Part shown: one piece after another, positions 1-7,343 of the stretch
Layout of the letters: the number at the start of each line of letters is the position of its first letter
Numbering within the stretch: the first letter of the stretch is position 1
From: Lachnospiraceae bacterium
GTDB taxonomy: Bacteria; Bacillota; Clostridia; Lachnospirales; Lachnospiraceae
Length of the DNA: 7,442 nt
Direction: 5' to 3'
Assembly (NCBI GenBank): GCA_024691145.1
Contig: JAILNW010000339.1
Location: 1 to 7,442, forward strand
The notes under the pieces: generated by a model
Told to the model about the DNA's origin: nothing
Seen by the model: the letters and a program-made list of their open reading frames with translations, nothing else
Databases searched by the model: none
Position numbers and translations under genes: made by a program

Positions 1-38
1 ACATGGATTTTGGATATTGTCTTATGCAGTTTTGGTGA

Positions 39-182
39 GTATCATATAAAATATTGTATATCGATGTATCAATATCATCAAAGTCTATGGCATTAGTTCA
101 TTTTTATTTATTTAAAAGACAACATGAGATTGAGAATATTATTACAGCTGTGGAAAGTGTCAGATACAATGTAAAGAGGTGA
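39..182 (+). CDS. atpC: V-type ATPase subunit C (AC39/d-like), C-terminal fragment
   Basis: The frame ending at TGA 180-182 encodes about 47 residues whose end, with MALVHFYLFKRQHEIENI followed by ITAVESVRYNVKR, looks like the last helices of the vATP-synt_AC39 family (hydrophobic YLFKR, then an acidic E.EN pattern, then an R-Y tail). In that family subunit C is the funnel that links the D/F shaft to the proteolipid ring. Position directly before subunit I, with the stop inside the Shine-Dalgarno of the next gene, supports the call. Odd point: the same frame has TGA at 36-38, so it is not open to the window edge. Frame +1 is open from base 1 to a TAG at 94-96, and a single extra base in the A-run 48-51 would join it to this frame. 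Either a frameshift (real or sequencing error) or a short remnant is possible. The family call is from pattern recognition on a short stretch and is moderate. Confidence 0.55.
   Translation, partial: VSYKILYIDVSISSKSMALVHFYLFKRQHEIENIITAVESVRYNVKR
173..182 (+). promoter_or_regulatory. Shine-Dalgarno of subunit I overlapping the stop of the upstream gene
   Basis: AAAGAGGTGA differs from the ideal AAGGAGGTGA at one base and lies 4 bases before ATG 187. The TGA stop of the subunit C frame (180-182) is its last three bases, so termination and re-initiation are close enough for translational coupling. Coupling is inferred. Confidence 0.75.
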
Positions 183-186
183 TTCA

Positions 187-2157
187 ATGATTGAGAAAAT
201 GCAATTCCTTAGTATAACAGGTCCTAAGGATGACATTGACCGTTTTGCTGATGTATATTTATCAAAATATGAGATGCATCTTGAATACGCATTATCTGAA
301 TTAAGCAACGTAAAAGGGCTTTTACCATTCGTAGATTCCAGCCCTTACCGTAATATTAACAGCAAGCTGGAAGATATTATGAAATTTATAAGTATAAAGA
401 ATTATACGCCTTCTAGTAGCATGACTATTGAGGAAGCCGTTACTGTAATCGATAATGCTCATGAACAGTTTACAAAATATCAGGAAGAACGACTTAAACT
501 TCTTGATAAGAAAAAAGAAATCGACCAGAAACTTCATGAAATTGAACCTTTCAAAGTATTACCATTTGATGTTGATACCATAAGAAAGTTTGAATTTATC
601 AAATTCAGATATGGTCGTATAAGCCATGATCATTTTAACAAGTTTGTTAAGTATGAATATCCTAATCTGGAAGTTATATTCTATGAAACAGATAGTGATG
701 ATGATTATGTATGGGGCGTTTATTTTGTTCCTGCAGAATATGAAGATAAGATTAATGCCATATTTGCTTCACTTCAGTTTGAAAGTATAAGTCTTCCTGA
801 TGAATTAGGAGACGACAGTGATGAATCTTATAACAATCTTTCTAAAGAATTACAAGAAACAACTGCCGCCCTTAAGGCTTTAAGAAAGCAGTTTAAGACA
901 GCTCTTTCTAAGGAAAGATGTGATATTCTGGATGCAAGATTTATACTGTCAACAGCAGACAAGAATAAGGATATCAGAAAATATGCGGCTCTTACAAGAG
1001 ACATAAGTGTTTCTCCTGATGCCAGTCATAAAACATTTTATATTTTATGTGGCTGGATGAGTAAGAAAGATGTTGATTCATTTTTCAAGGATATCGAAGA
1101 AGATCCTGATGTATTCTGTATGTCAGAAGATAATCATAATCTTATTTGTAAACCGCCTACAAAACTTAAGAATCCATCTCTATTTAAACCATTTGAAATG
1201 TATGTTAAGATGTATGGTCTTCCAGCATATAATGAAATCGACCCTACATGCTTTGTAGCTTTAACCTATTCATTTTTATTTGGTATGATGTTTGGAGATG
1301 TTGGACAGGGATTATTACTATTTATTCTAGGATTTTTATTATATAAAACAAAGAAAATGGACCTTGCGGCAATCATATCTTTAGCAGGTGTATTTTCAAC
1401 TGGATTTGGTTTCCTTTACGGAAGTATATTTGGTTTCGAAGACGTATTTATACATGCCATATGGATAAGTCCAATGCACAGAGTTATGCTGATACTTGTA
1501 AGTGCTATTGGATTTGGTGTACTGCTTAACCTTACAACCATGATTATGAATATTATTAATGGTATCAAATCAGGTGATAAGGGGCGTATTATTGTAGATA
1601 CTAATGGTATTGCAGGATTTATTTTCTACATGGTAATTATTGCATGTGCAGCCATCAAGATTCCGATTATTAATAATCAGTTCCCTGCACTTAAAAAGTT
1701 AAGTCTTCCAGCAGACTGGATACTTACACTTTGTATAGTAATACCACTTATCAGCATATTCCTTAGAGAACCTTTAAGCAACCTTCTTGCTAAAAAAGAG
1801 GAAATTATCGAAGGAAGCAAAGGAATGTTCTTTGTTCAGGCATTTTTTGAAATGTTTGAGGTTTTACTTAGTTTTATGACAAATACACTTTCATTTGTCC
1901 GTGTTGGTGCATTTGCCTTGAGCCACGCAGGTATGATGAGTGTTGTACTTATGCTTGCAAATGCAGAGGGCTCTCTTTCAAGCCTTTCTGTTGGTAATAT
2001 AGTTACTTTAATAATTGGTAACCTTTTTGTTATGGGACTTGAGGGACTTAGCGTTGGTATCCAGGTTCTTCGTCTTGAATATTATGAGATGTTCAGCCGT
2101 TTTTATGGTGGAACAGGTAAAGAATTTAAACCATTTAAATTACAGATTCAAAAATAA
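187..2157 (+). CDS. ntpI: V-type ATPase subunit I (a subunit, membrane stator)
   Basis: The 656-aa protein is of normal length for V-type subunit I, the membrane stator that forms the two ion half-channels against the K ring and anchors the peripheral stalks. Residues 1 to about 340 are a polar cytoplasmic arm with coiled-coil-like charged stretches near 95-125 and 215-240. The rest is a membrane domain with about seven or eight hydrophobic helices. Family hallmarks are FGMMFGDVGQG at 365-375, the SFVRVGAFALSHAG block holding R572 and H580, and the last helix with E619, Q626, R629 and E631 in LEGLSVGIQVLRLEYYE. R572 and R629 occupy the places of the two conserved channel arginines (Vph1 R735 and R799 in yeast), so the channel looks functional. 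ATG 187 follows a strong Shine-Dalgarno by 4 bases and the first residues (MIEKMQFLSITG) match how the family usually begins. It sits between the C fragment and the proteolipid gene, as expected in this operon type. Confidence 0.97.
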   Translation: MIEKMQFLSITGPKDDIDRFADVYLSKYEMHLEYALSELSNVKGLLPFVDSSPYRNINSKLEDIMKFISIKNYTPSSSMTIEEAVTVIDNAHEQFTKYQEERLKLLDKKKEIDQKLHEIEPFKVLPFDVDTIRKFEFIKFRYGRISHDHFNKFVKYEYPNLEVIFYETDSDDDYVWGVYFVPAEYEDKINAIFASLQFESISLPDELGDDSDESYNNLSKELQETTAALKALRKQFKTALSKERCDILDARFILSTADKNKDIRKYAALTRDISVSPDASHKTFYILCGWMSKKDVDSFFKDIEEDPDVFCMSEDNHNLICKPPTKLKNPSLFKPFEMYVKMYGLPAYNEIDPTCFVALTYSFLFGMMFGDVGQGLLLFILGFLLYKTKKMDLAAIISLAGVFSTGFGFLYGSIFGFEDVFIHAIWISPMHRVMLILVSAIGFGVLLNLTTMIMNIINGIKSGDKGRIIVDTNGIAGFIFYMVIIACAAIKIPIINNQFPALKKLSLPADWILTLCIVIPLISIFLREPLSNLLAKKEEIIEGSKGMFFVQAFFEMFEVLLSFMTNTLSFVRVGAFALSHAGMMSVVLMLANAEGSLSSLSVGNIVTLIIGNLFVMGLEGLSVGIQVLRLEYYEMFSRFYGGTGKEFKPFKLQIQK

Positions 2158-2167
2158 TATAAAATTT

Positions 2168-2172
2168 GGAGG
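2168..2172 (+). promoter_or_regulatory. Shine-Dalgarno that fixes the subunit K start
   Basis: GGAGG lies 8 bases before ATG 2181. It overlaps the first codons of an alternative in-frame TTG start at 2166, which has no Shine-Dalgarno of its own. This selects ATG 2181 as the start. Confidence 0.85.
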
Positions 2173-2180
2173 TATTTATT

Positions 2181-2606
2181 ATGTTAATTAAAATTACACT
2201 TATTGCTGCTTTATTAATGAGTATTGTTATCCCATTCGGTGGATTTTTATTATCAAAGAAAAAAGAAGGAAGCTACAAAGCTGCTCTTATCAGTAATTTG
2301 TTCTTCTTCTCTGTTACTCTTATAATTGCCAATATTCTTATGTTTTCTGGCAAGGTATTCGCTGCAGAAGAAGCTGCTGCTGTTGCTTCTTCAAGTTCTG
2401 AAGGTCTTAGATATATAGCTGCTGCATTATCAACTGGTTTAGCTACAATCGGTACTGGTATTGCCGTTTCTAATGCAGCAAGTGCCGCACTTGGTGCAAT
2501 CAGTGAAGATTCATCTGTAATGGGTAAAGCACTTATCTTCGTTGCCCTTGCAGAAGGTATTGCTATTTACGGATTACTTATTTCATTCATGATACTTCAG
2601 GCATAA
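2181..2606 (+). CDS. ntpK: V-type ATPase subunit K (c subunit, rotor proteolipid)
   Basis: The 141-aa membrane protein forms the ion-binding rotor ring. Four hydrophobic segments are seen: about 5-25, 34-57, 76-103 and 115-139. The last two form the classic c-subunit hairpin: a small-residue helix (ALSTGLATIGTGIAVSNAAS), a polar loop around ISED 107-110, and a helix with the single ion-carrying carboxylate E125 in LAEGIAIYG. The first two segments lack the glycine pattern and carry no carboxylate, so this is not an obvious tandem duplication like the Enterococcus hirae 16-kDa NtpK. KKK at 26-28 after the first helix puts that loop inside, which leaves 58-75 outside and the ISED loop inside, the usual c-ring topology. 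Residues 59-61 (VFA) before AEEAAA resemble a signal-peptidase site. The Na+-ligand pattern E-S-T is not present (E125 is followed by G, I), which leans towards H+, but ion choice is not proven. The start is ATG 2181, set by GGAGG at 2168. Confidence 0.93.
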   Translation: MLIKITLIAALLMSIVIPFGGFLLSKKKEGSYKAALISNLFFFSVTLIIANILMFSGKVFAAEEAAAVASSSSEGLRYIAAALSTGLATIGTGIAVSNAASAALGAISEDSSVMGKALIFVALAEGIAIYGLLISFMILQA

Positions 2607-2621
2607 TCTCGAGGTGATTAT

Positions 2622-2930
2622 ATGCGTATGTATTTGATTAGTGACAATGTTGATACCAAAACTGGTATGAGACTTGCTGGTGTTGATGGAGTTGTTATAC
2701 ACTCCATCGAGCACCTTAAAGAACAGCTTGATTATGCTGTTTCTGATAAAACTATCGGCATTGTATTAATTACAGAAAAATTAGCAAGGGAATTTCCGGA
2801 TATTATAAATGATGTCAAACTTAACAGACGTCTTCCGCTTATTATCGAGATTCCTGACCGTCATGGAACCGGAAGAGGACCCGACTTTATAACATCTTAT
2901 GTTAATGAAGCAATTGGTCTTAAGCTGTAG
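2622..2930 (+). CDS. atpF: V-type ATPase subunit F (central stalk)
   Basis: The 102-aa soluble protein has the length and pattern of V-type subunit F (called NtpG in Enterococcus hirae), which binds subunit D in the rotating shaft and tunes ATP hydrolysis. Visible hallmarks are MYLISDNVDTKTGMRLAGV at 3-21 (an ISD, then a G-R-L-AGV element), the GIVLITEKLA strand and helix at 46-55, LIIEIPDRHG at 73-82 and the terminal helix ending AIGLKL. This is the Rossmann-like fold of the family. GAGGTGA at 2611-2617 lies 4 bases before ATG 2622; the second ATG (2628) is less well spaced. It starts 15 bases after subunit K and ends 15 bases before subunit E. Its place between K and E differs from the arrangement in E. 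hirae, where this subunit comes after C. Confidence 0.95.
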   Translation: MRMYLISDNVDTKTGMRLAGVDGVVIHSIEHLKEQLDYAVSDKTIGIVLITEKLAREFPDIINDVKLNRRLPLIIEIPDRHGTGRGPDFITSYVNEAIGLKL

Positions 2931-2945
2931 ATTGGAGGGGCTAAC

Positions 2946-3512
2946 ATGACTTTGGAAGAAAAAATTGATTTTTTCAAAAACAGTGCTATGGCTGATGCTA
3001 CAAAGAAGAGCCAGGAAAAAATAGAAAATTATGAAACTGCCATAAAACAACAATATGAGGATTATGTTAAAGAAGCTAAAAGCAAATCAGAGGAAGAATT
3101 AGAAAAGAAGAAAAATGCTCTTGAAAAAGAGTTAAATCAAAAACTTACAAAGGAATCACTTGATTCAAAGCGTCTTGTAAGCAATAAGTCCTCTGAATTA
3201 ACTAATAAAATTTTTGATGCAGTTTCTGACAAAATAAAAGCTTATAGAAAAACTGATGCATATATTGATACACTTATAAAATATATAAACAAAGCAAAGG
3301 ACTTTGCTGGTGATAACGAGTATACAATATATATTGATCCTGATGATAAAGGTTTAAAAGAAAAACTTGAAGCCAAAACTAAAACCAAATTAGAACTTAA
3401 TGAAACTTCATTTGGCGGAGGAATTAAAGCTGTTATACCTGATAAAAATGTTCTGATAGATGAATCATTTGATTCAAAATTATCTATCGAAAAAGAAAAA
3501 TTTAGTTTATAA
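2946..3512 (+). CDS. atpE: V-type ATPase subunit E (peripheral stalk)
   Basis: The 188-aa protein matches the vATP-synt_E family, the long peripheral-stalk subunit that pairs with a G/H subunit and holds A3B3 against rotation. Residues 1 to about 85 are highly charged (Lys, Glu) with heptad-like spacing, consistent with a long coiled coil. The globular C-terminal part holds the most conserved family signature: FGGGIKAVIPDKN starting at F156, then LIDESFDSKL near 170-179, close to the C-terminus. The N-terminal half is low in complexity and divergent, as is usual here. GGAGGGG at 2934-2940 precedes ATG 2946 by 5 bases. Its TAA stop (3510-3512) overlaps the Shine-Dalgarno of subunit A. No G/H partner gene is visible in the window; it may lie upstream of the C fragment or elsewhere. 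Confidence 0.93.
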   Translation: MTLEEKIDFFKNSAMADATKKSQEKIENYETAIKQQYEDYVKEAKSKSEEELEKKKNALEKELNQKLTKESLDSKRLVSNKSSELTNKIFDAVSDKIKAYRKTDAYIDTLIKYINKAKDFAGDNEYTIYIDPDDKGLKEKLEAKTKTKLELNETSFGGGIKAVIPDKNVLIDESFDSKLSIEKEKFSL

Positions 3513-3517
3513 GGAGG
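3511..3517 (+). promoter_or_regulatory. Shine-Dalgarno that fixes the subunit A start
   Basis: A perfect AAGGAGG lies 5 bases before ATG 3523 and overlaps the TAA stop of subunit E. An in-frame ATG at 3460 lies inside subunit E, has no such site and would add 21 residues unlike the family. ATG 3523 gives MEIIGDIYGINGPI, a normal subunit A beginning. Confidence 0.9.
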
Positions 3518-3522
3518 TTACT

Positions 3523-5289
3523 ATGGAAATAATAGGTGATATATATGGAATTAATGGTCCCATTATTTATGTAAAGGGTAACCTTGGTTTTAAAATTGCA
3601 GAGATGGTTCTTGTTGGAGAAGACAGACTTGTTGGAGAAGTTATCGGTCTTACAAAAGAACTTACAACTATACAGGTTTACGAAGAAACATCTGGTCTTA
3701 AGCCGGGTGATAAGGTTTATTCAACAGGAAGTGCCATATCAGTTACACTTGCACCTGGCATAATAAGTAATATTTTCGATGGTATTGAAAGACCACTTAA
3801 GGAAATTGCTAAAAAGTCAGGAGCATTTATCACAAGAGGTGTTTCCGTTGATTCACTTGACACTGAAAAACTCTGGGACGTTCATGTTACAGTAAGTAAG
3901 GGTGACCATATTTATGGAGGCACAATTATTGCAGAAGTACCAGAGACTTCAGCAATTGTTCATAAATCAATGGTTCCTCCTGATGTTTCAGGTGAAGTTA
4001 TTGATGTTGTAAAAGATGGCAAATATACCATTAACGACAAAATTATAACTATAAAAACTGATGATGGCAAAACAAAAGAATTAACACTTACACAAAAGTG
4101 GCCAATCAGAATTCCAAGACCTACTAATAAAAGATTTGCAGCTGACAGACCTCTTGTTACTGGACAGAGAATAATCGATACATTATTCCCTATTGCAAAG
4201 GGTGGTACAGCCGCAATACCTGGTGGTTTCGGAACAGGAAAAACTATGACACAGCATCAGCTTGCAAAATGGTCTGATGCAGATATAATTATATACATTG
4301 GATGTGGAGAGCGTGGTAACGAGATGACTGAGGTTCTTGAAGACTTCTCAAAGCTTGTTGATCCAAAGTCTGGTAATCCTCTTCTTGACAGAACAACACT
4401 TATTGCCAACACTTCAAACATGCCAGTTGCAGCCAGAGAGGCAAGTATCTACACTGGTATAACACTTGCTGAATATTACAGAGACATGGGTTACCATGTT
4501 GCCATAATGGCTGACTCAACTTCAAGATGGGCAGAAGCCCTTAGAGAATTATCAGGACGTCTTGAAGAGATGCCTGCAGAAGAAGGTTTCCCTGCTTACC
4601 TTGCATCAAGATTATCAGCATTTTATGAGCGTGCAGGATATATGGAGAATCTTAATGGAACAGATGGAAGTGTTTCTATTATCGGTGCTGTATCTCCTCA
4701 GGGTGGAGATTTTTCAGAACCTGTTACACAGAACACAAAACGTTTCGTACGTTGTTTCTGGGCTCTTGATAAGTCACTTGCCTACGCAAGACATTTCCCT
4801 GCAATTCAGTGGCTTACAAGCTACAGCGAGTATGTTTCAGACTTAAGTAACTGGTATACTACTAATGTTGGTAAAGAATTTGTTAACTATCGTAATCAGA
4901 TACTTTCTCTTCTTACTCAGGAGAGCCAGTTAAACGAAATTGTAAAACTTATCGGTAGTGACGTTCTTCCTGACGACCAGAAACTTATTCTTGAAATTGC
5001 CAGAGTAATAAGGCTTGGTTTTGTTCAGCAGAATGCATACCATCCATCAGATACTTACGTTCCTATGGAAAAACAGATGAAAATGATGGAAGTTATTCTT
5101 TACTTATACGACCGTTGTAAAAAACTTGTGGCAATGAGCATGCCAATGTCTCTTCTTCGTGAAGATGCTATATTTGATAAAATAATTTCAATCAAATATG
5201 ATGTGGCAAATGATGAACTTGAAAAATTCGACGATTATAAAAAAGCAATTGATGAATATTACAACAGATTAATTGCAACAAACGCATAG
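3523..5289 (+). CDS. atpA: V-type ATPase catalytic subunit A
   Basis: The 588-aa protein has the full length of V/A-type subunit A, which binds and hydrolyses (or makes) ATP in the A3B3 head. The N-terminal beta-barrel starts with GDIYGINGPI. The non-homologous region typical of subunit A, absent from F-type beta, spans about 107-185. The P-loop is GGFGTGKT at 234-241 with K240 and T241. The catalytic glutamate is E263 in GCGERGNEM, followed by R264. The Walker B aspartate is D331 in HVAIMADSTSRWAEALRE. The PAEEGFPAYLASRL and SPQGGDFSEPVTQNT blocks and a helical C-terminal domain complete the family pattern. Every key catalytic residue seems present. The second P-loop residue is Gly instead of the common Pro (GPFGSGKT in many relatives). 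It starts 10 bases after subunit E, the tightest gap among the genes from subunit I onward, and ends 15 bases before subunit B. The start at 3523 is set by AAGGAGG. Confidence 0.98.
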   Translation: MEIIGDIYGINGPIIYVKGNLGFKIAEMVLVGEDRLVGEVIGLTKELTTIQVYEETSGLKPGDKVYSTGSAISVTLAPGIISNIFDGIERPLKEIAKKSGAFITRGVSVDSLDTEKLWDVHVTVSKGDHIYGGTIIAEVPETSAIVHKSMVPPDVSGEVIDVVKDGKYTINDKIITIKTDDGKTKELTLTQKWPIRIPRPTNKRFAADRPLVTGQRIIDTLFPIAKGGTAAIPGGFGTGKTMTQHQLAKWSDADIIIYIGCGERGNEMTEVLEDFSKLVDPKSGNPLLDRTTLIANTSNMPVAAREASIYTGITLAEYYRDMGYHVAIMADSTSRWAEALRELSGRLEEMPAEEGFPAYLASRLSAFYERAGYMENLNGTDGSVSIIGAVSPQGGDFSEPVTQNTKRFVRCFWALDKSLAYARHFPAIQWLTSYSEYVSDLSNWYTTNVGKEFVNYRNQILSLLTQESQLNEIVKLIGSDVLPDDQKLILEIARVIRLGFVQQNAYHPSDTYVPMEKQMKMMEVILYLYDRCKKLVAMSMPMSLLREDAIFDKIISIKYDVANDELEKFDDYKKAIDEYYNRLIATNA

Positions 5290-5304
5290 AAAGGAGGATG
5301 AATC

Positions 5305-6675
5305 ATGTCTATTGAATATTTAGGACTTAGCGAAATCAACGGACCTCTTATAGCACTTGAGGGAGTTGAAAATGCTGCTTATGATGAAATTGTTGAACTT
5401 GTTGTAGAAAACAATAAAAAGAAACTTGGACGTATTGTTGAAATATATGAAGACAAAGCTGTTATTCAGGTATTTGAAGGTACTGATGATATGTCCCTTA
5501 AAAATACAAGAACAAGACTTACAGGTCATCCTCTTGAACTTGCTCTTTCAGAAGATATTCTTGGCCGTGTATTTAACGGTATAGGACAGCCTATAGATGG
5601 ACTTGGAAGCATAGTTCCTGAATGTAAAAGGGATATTAATGGTCTTCCACTTAACCCTTGTGAAAGAGAATATCCTCGTAACTTCATTCAGACAGGTATT
5701 TCTGCAATAGATGCACTTACTACTTTAATCAGAGGACAGAAGTTACCTATATTCTCAGGAAATGGTCTTCCTCATGACCAGCTTGCGGCTCAGATTGTTA
5801 AGCAGGCTTCACTTGGAGCAGATTCTGATGAAGAATTTGCCATTGTATTTGGTGCCATGGGTCTTAAGCATGATGTTGCAGAATTCTTCAAGAAAACATT
5901 TGAAGACAGTGGTGCAAGTTCACACGTTGTTATGTTTATGAATCTTGCCAATGACCCTGTTGTTGAAAGACTTATTACACCTAAGGTTGCTCTTACAGCT
6001 GCAGAGTATCTTGCATTTGAAAAGGGTATGCATATACTTGTTGTACTTACTGATATGACTTCATTTGCAGAAGCCATGCGTGAAGTTTCATCTTCAAAGG
6101 GTGAGATTCCAAGTAGAAAGGGTTATCCTGGATACCTTTATAGTGAGCTTGCAACTATTTATGAAAGAGCTGGTATAGTAAAGGGTTCTACGGGTTCTGT
6201 TACTCAGATTCCAATCCTTACAATGCCTAACGATGATATTACTCATCCAATTCCTGACTTAACAGGTTACATTACAGAGGGACAGATAGTTCTTGACCGT
6301 GCATTACATCAGAAGGCTATTTATCCTCCAATTAATATTCTTCCTTCTCTTTCACGTCTTATGAAAGATGGTATTGGTGAAGGATATACAAGAGAAGATC
6401 ACCAGGATCTTGCTAACCAGCTGTTCTCTTCTTACGCACATGTTGGTGAAGCAAGAGCCTTGGCAAGCGTTATAGGTGAAGACGAATTATCACCTCTTGA
6501 TAAAAAGTATCTTGCCTTTGGTACTGCCCTTGAAACAACATTTCTCGCACAGGGAAAAGATGAGAATCGTAATATTATTGATACTCTTAATAAAGGATGG
6601 GATCTTCTTAAGATGCTTCCTCGTGAAGAACTTGACCGTATTGATACAAAGATTCTTGATAAGTATTATAAATAG
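5305..6675 (+). CDS. atpB: V-type ATPase non-catalytic subunit B
   Basis: The 456-aa protein is the partner of A in the A3B3 ring and supplies the arginine finger to each catalytic site. As in all B subunits the P-loop is degenerate: SGNGLPHDQ at 151-159 replaces GxxxxGKT. The arginine finger is R351 in LPSLSRLMKDGIGEGYTRED. Other hallmarks are the N-terminal barrel (NGPLIALEGVE), GIGQPIDGLG, the PCEREYPRNFIQTGISAIDAL block, LTDMTSFAEAMREVSSSKGE and TMPNDDITHPIPDLTGYITE. The length is normal. AAAGGAGG at 5290-5297 begins just after the stop of subunit A and lies 7 bases before ATG 5305. An ATG at 5298 is out of frame and too close to the Shine-Dalgarno. Confidence 0.98.
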   Translation: MSIEYLGLSEINGPLIALEGVENAAYDEIVELVVENNKKKLGRIVEIYEDKAVIQVFEGTDDMSLKNTRTRLTGHPLELALSEDILGRVFNGIGQPIDGLGSIVPECKRDINGLPLNPCEREYPRNFIQTGISAIDALTTLIRGQKLPIFSGNGLPHDQLAAQIVKQASLGADSDEEFAIVFGAMGLKHDVAEFFKKTFEDSGASSHVVMFMNLANDPVVERLITPKVALTAAEYLAFEKGMHILVVLTDMTSFAEAMREVSSSKGEIPSRKGYPGYLYSELATIYERAGIVKGSTGSVTQIPILTMPNDDITHPIPDLTGYITEGQIVLDRALHQKAIYPPINILPSLSRLMKDGIGEGYTREDHQDLANQLFSSYAHVGEARALASVIGEDELSPLDKKYLAFGTALETTFLAQGKDENRNIIDTLNKGWDLLKMLPREELDRIDTKILDKYYK

Positions 6676-6690
6676 TAAGGAAGGTGCATT

Positions 6691-7317
6691 ATGAATCCTA
6701 ATACATTTCCTACTAAAGGTAACCTTATACTTGCAAAGAACTCCCTTGCTTTATCAAAACAGGGATATGAACTTATGGATAAGAAGCGTAATATTCTTAT
6801 AAGGGAACTTATGGATCTGATTGATACTGCAAAGGATATCCAGTCAGAGATTGATACTACATTTTCAGAAGCATATGCAGCTCTTCAAAAAGCCAATATC
6901 GAGATGGGAATTTATAATGTTGACCAGTTAAGCAAACTTATTCCTGAAGAGAATTCAATAACCATTAAAACAAGAAGTATAATGGGTACTGAAATTCCTC
7001 TTGTTGAATTTGATAATGTTGCTTCGTCACTTCCTGGTTACAATCTTAAAGGAACAAAGTTATCACTTGATGAAGCTGCATCAAAGTTTCTTAAGGTAAA
7101 AGAACTTATTGTTAAATTATCTACTGTTGAATGCAGTGCTTACAGACTTGCAAACAGTATAAAGAAAACTCAAAAAAGAGCTAATGCCCTTAAAAACATT
7201 ACAATTCCTTTTTATACGGATCTTACTACAGTTATAACTAATGCTCTTGAAGAAAAAGAACGTGAAGAATTTACAAGACTTAAGGTTATAAAAAGATATA
7301 AAACAAGTAAAAAATAA
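6691..7317 (+). CDS. atpD: V-type ATPase subunit D (central shaft)
   Basis: The 208-aa protein is the rotating axle that runs through A3B3 and couples catalysis to the K ring with subunit F. It has the standard family start after a short lead (FPTKGNLILAKNSLALSKQG, then a LMDKKR element) and the standard end: KKTQKRANALKNITIPFY at about 158-175, then LEEKEREEFTRLKVIKR. Charged helices at about 10-70 and 120-205 fit the two-stranded antiparallel coiled coil; the middle (about 75-115) is the short globular part. AAGGAAGGTG at 6677-6686 precedes ATG 6691 by 4 bases. It is the last gene of the operon: a terminator hairpin begins 26 bases after its TAA stop. Confidence 0.96.
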   Translation: MNPNTFPTKGNLILAKNSLALSKQGYELMDKKRNILIRELMDLIDTAKDIQSEIDTTFSEAYAALQKANIEMGIYNVDQLSKLIPEENSITIKTRSIMGTEIPLVEFDNVASSLPGYNLKGTKLSLDEAASKFLKVKELIVKLSTVECSAYRLANSIKKTQKRANALKNITIPFYTDLTTVITNALEEKEREEFTRLKVIKRYKTSKK

Positions 7318-7343
7318 TTTGGGCCTGTGAAAAAATCCCATAA

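Noticed and set aside
36..38. TGA read as tryptophan (alternative genetic code) to rescue the C frame
   Set aside because: All other genes use TGG for Trp and have no in-frame TGA, and the C frame itself ends with TGA exactly where the next gene's Shine-Dalgarno lies.
2166..2180. TTG start that would lengthen subunit K by five residues
   Set aside because: The TTG codon abuts and overlaps the GGAGG site that serves ATG 2181, and has no Shine-Dalgarno of its own.
3460..3522. Earlier ATG that would lengthen subunit A by 21 residues
   Set aside because: It lies inside the coding region of subunit E, lacks a Shine-Dalgarno, and the added residues do not resemble the family; ATG 3523 has a perfect AAGGAGG.
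4562..4846. Plus-strand 94-codon frame inside subunit A
   Set aside because: It is a shifted-frame shadow of the catalytic subunit, with no ribosome site or family pattern; the same applies to 1070-1258 and 6476-6694.
5790..6077. Minus-strand open frame of 95 codons inside subunit B
   Set aside because: It is fully antisense to a strongly conserved gene, has no recognisable domain and follows from the codon bias of the + strand. The same holds for the other antisense frames at 108-308, 322-537, 2781-3053, 5320-5529 and 7117-7341.
187..7317. A hidden novel system within the operon
   Set aside because: Every large open frame from 187 to 7317 is accounted for by a recognisable V-ATPase subunit. 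I saw no extra gene, CRISPR-like repeat, mobile element or RNA gene.
7321..7339. GGG...CCC pairing just before the terminator
   Set aside because: Only three strong pairs around a 13-base loop; too weak to call a separate hairpin.
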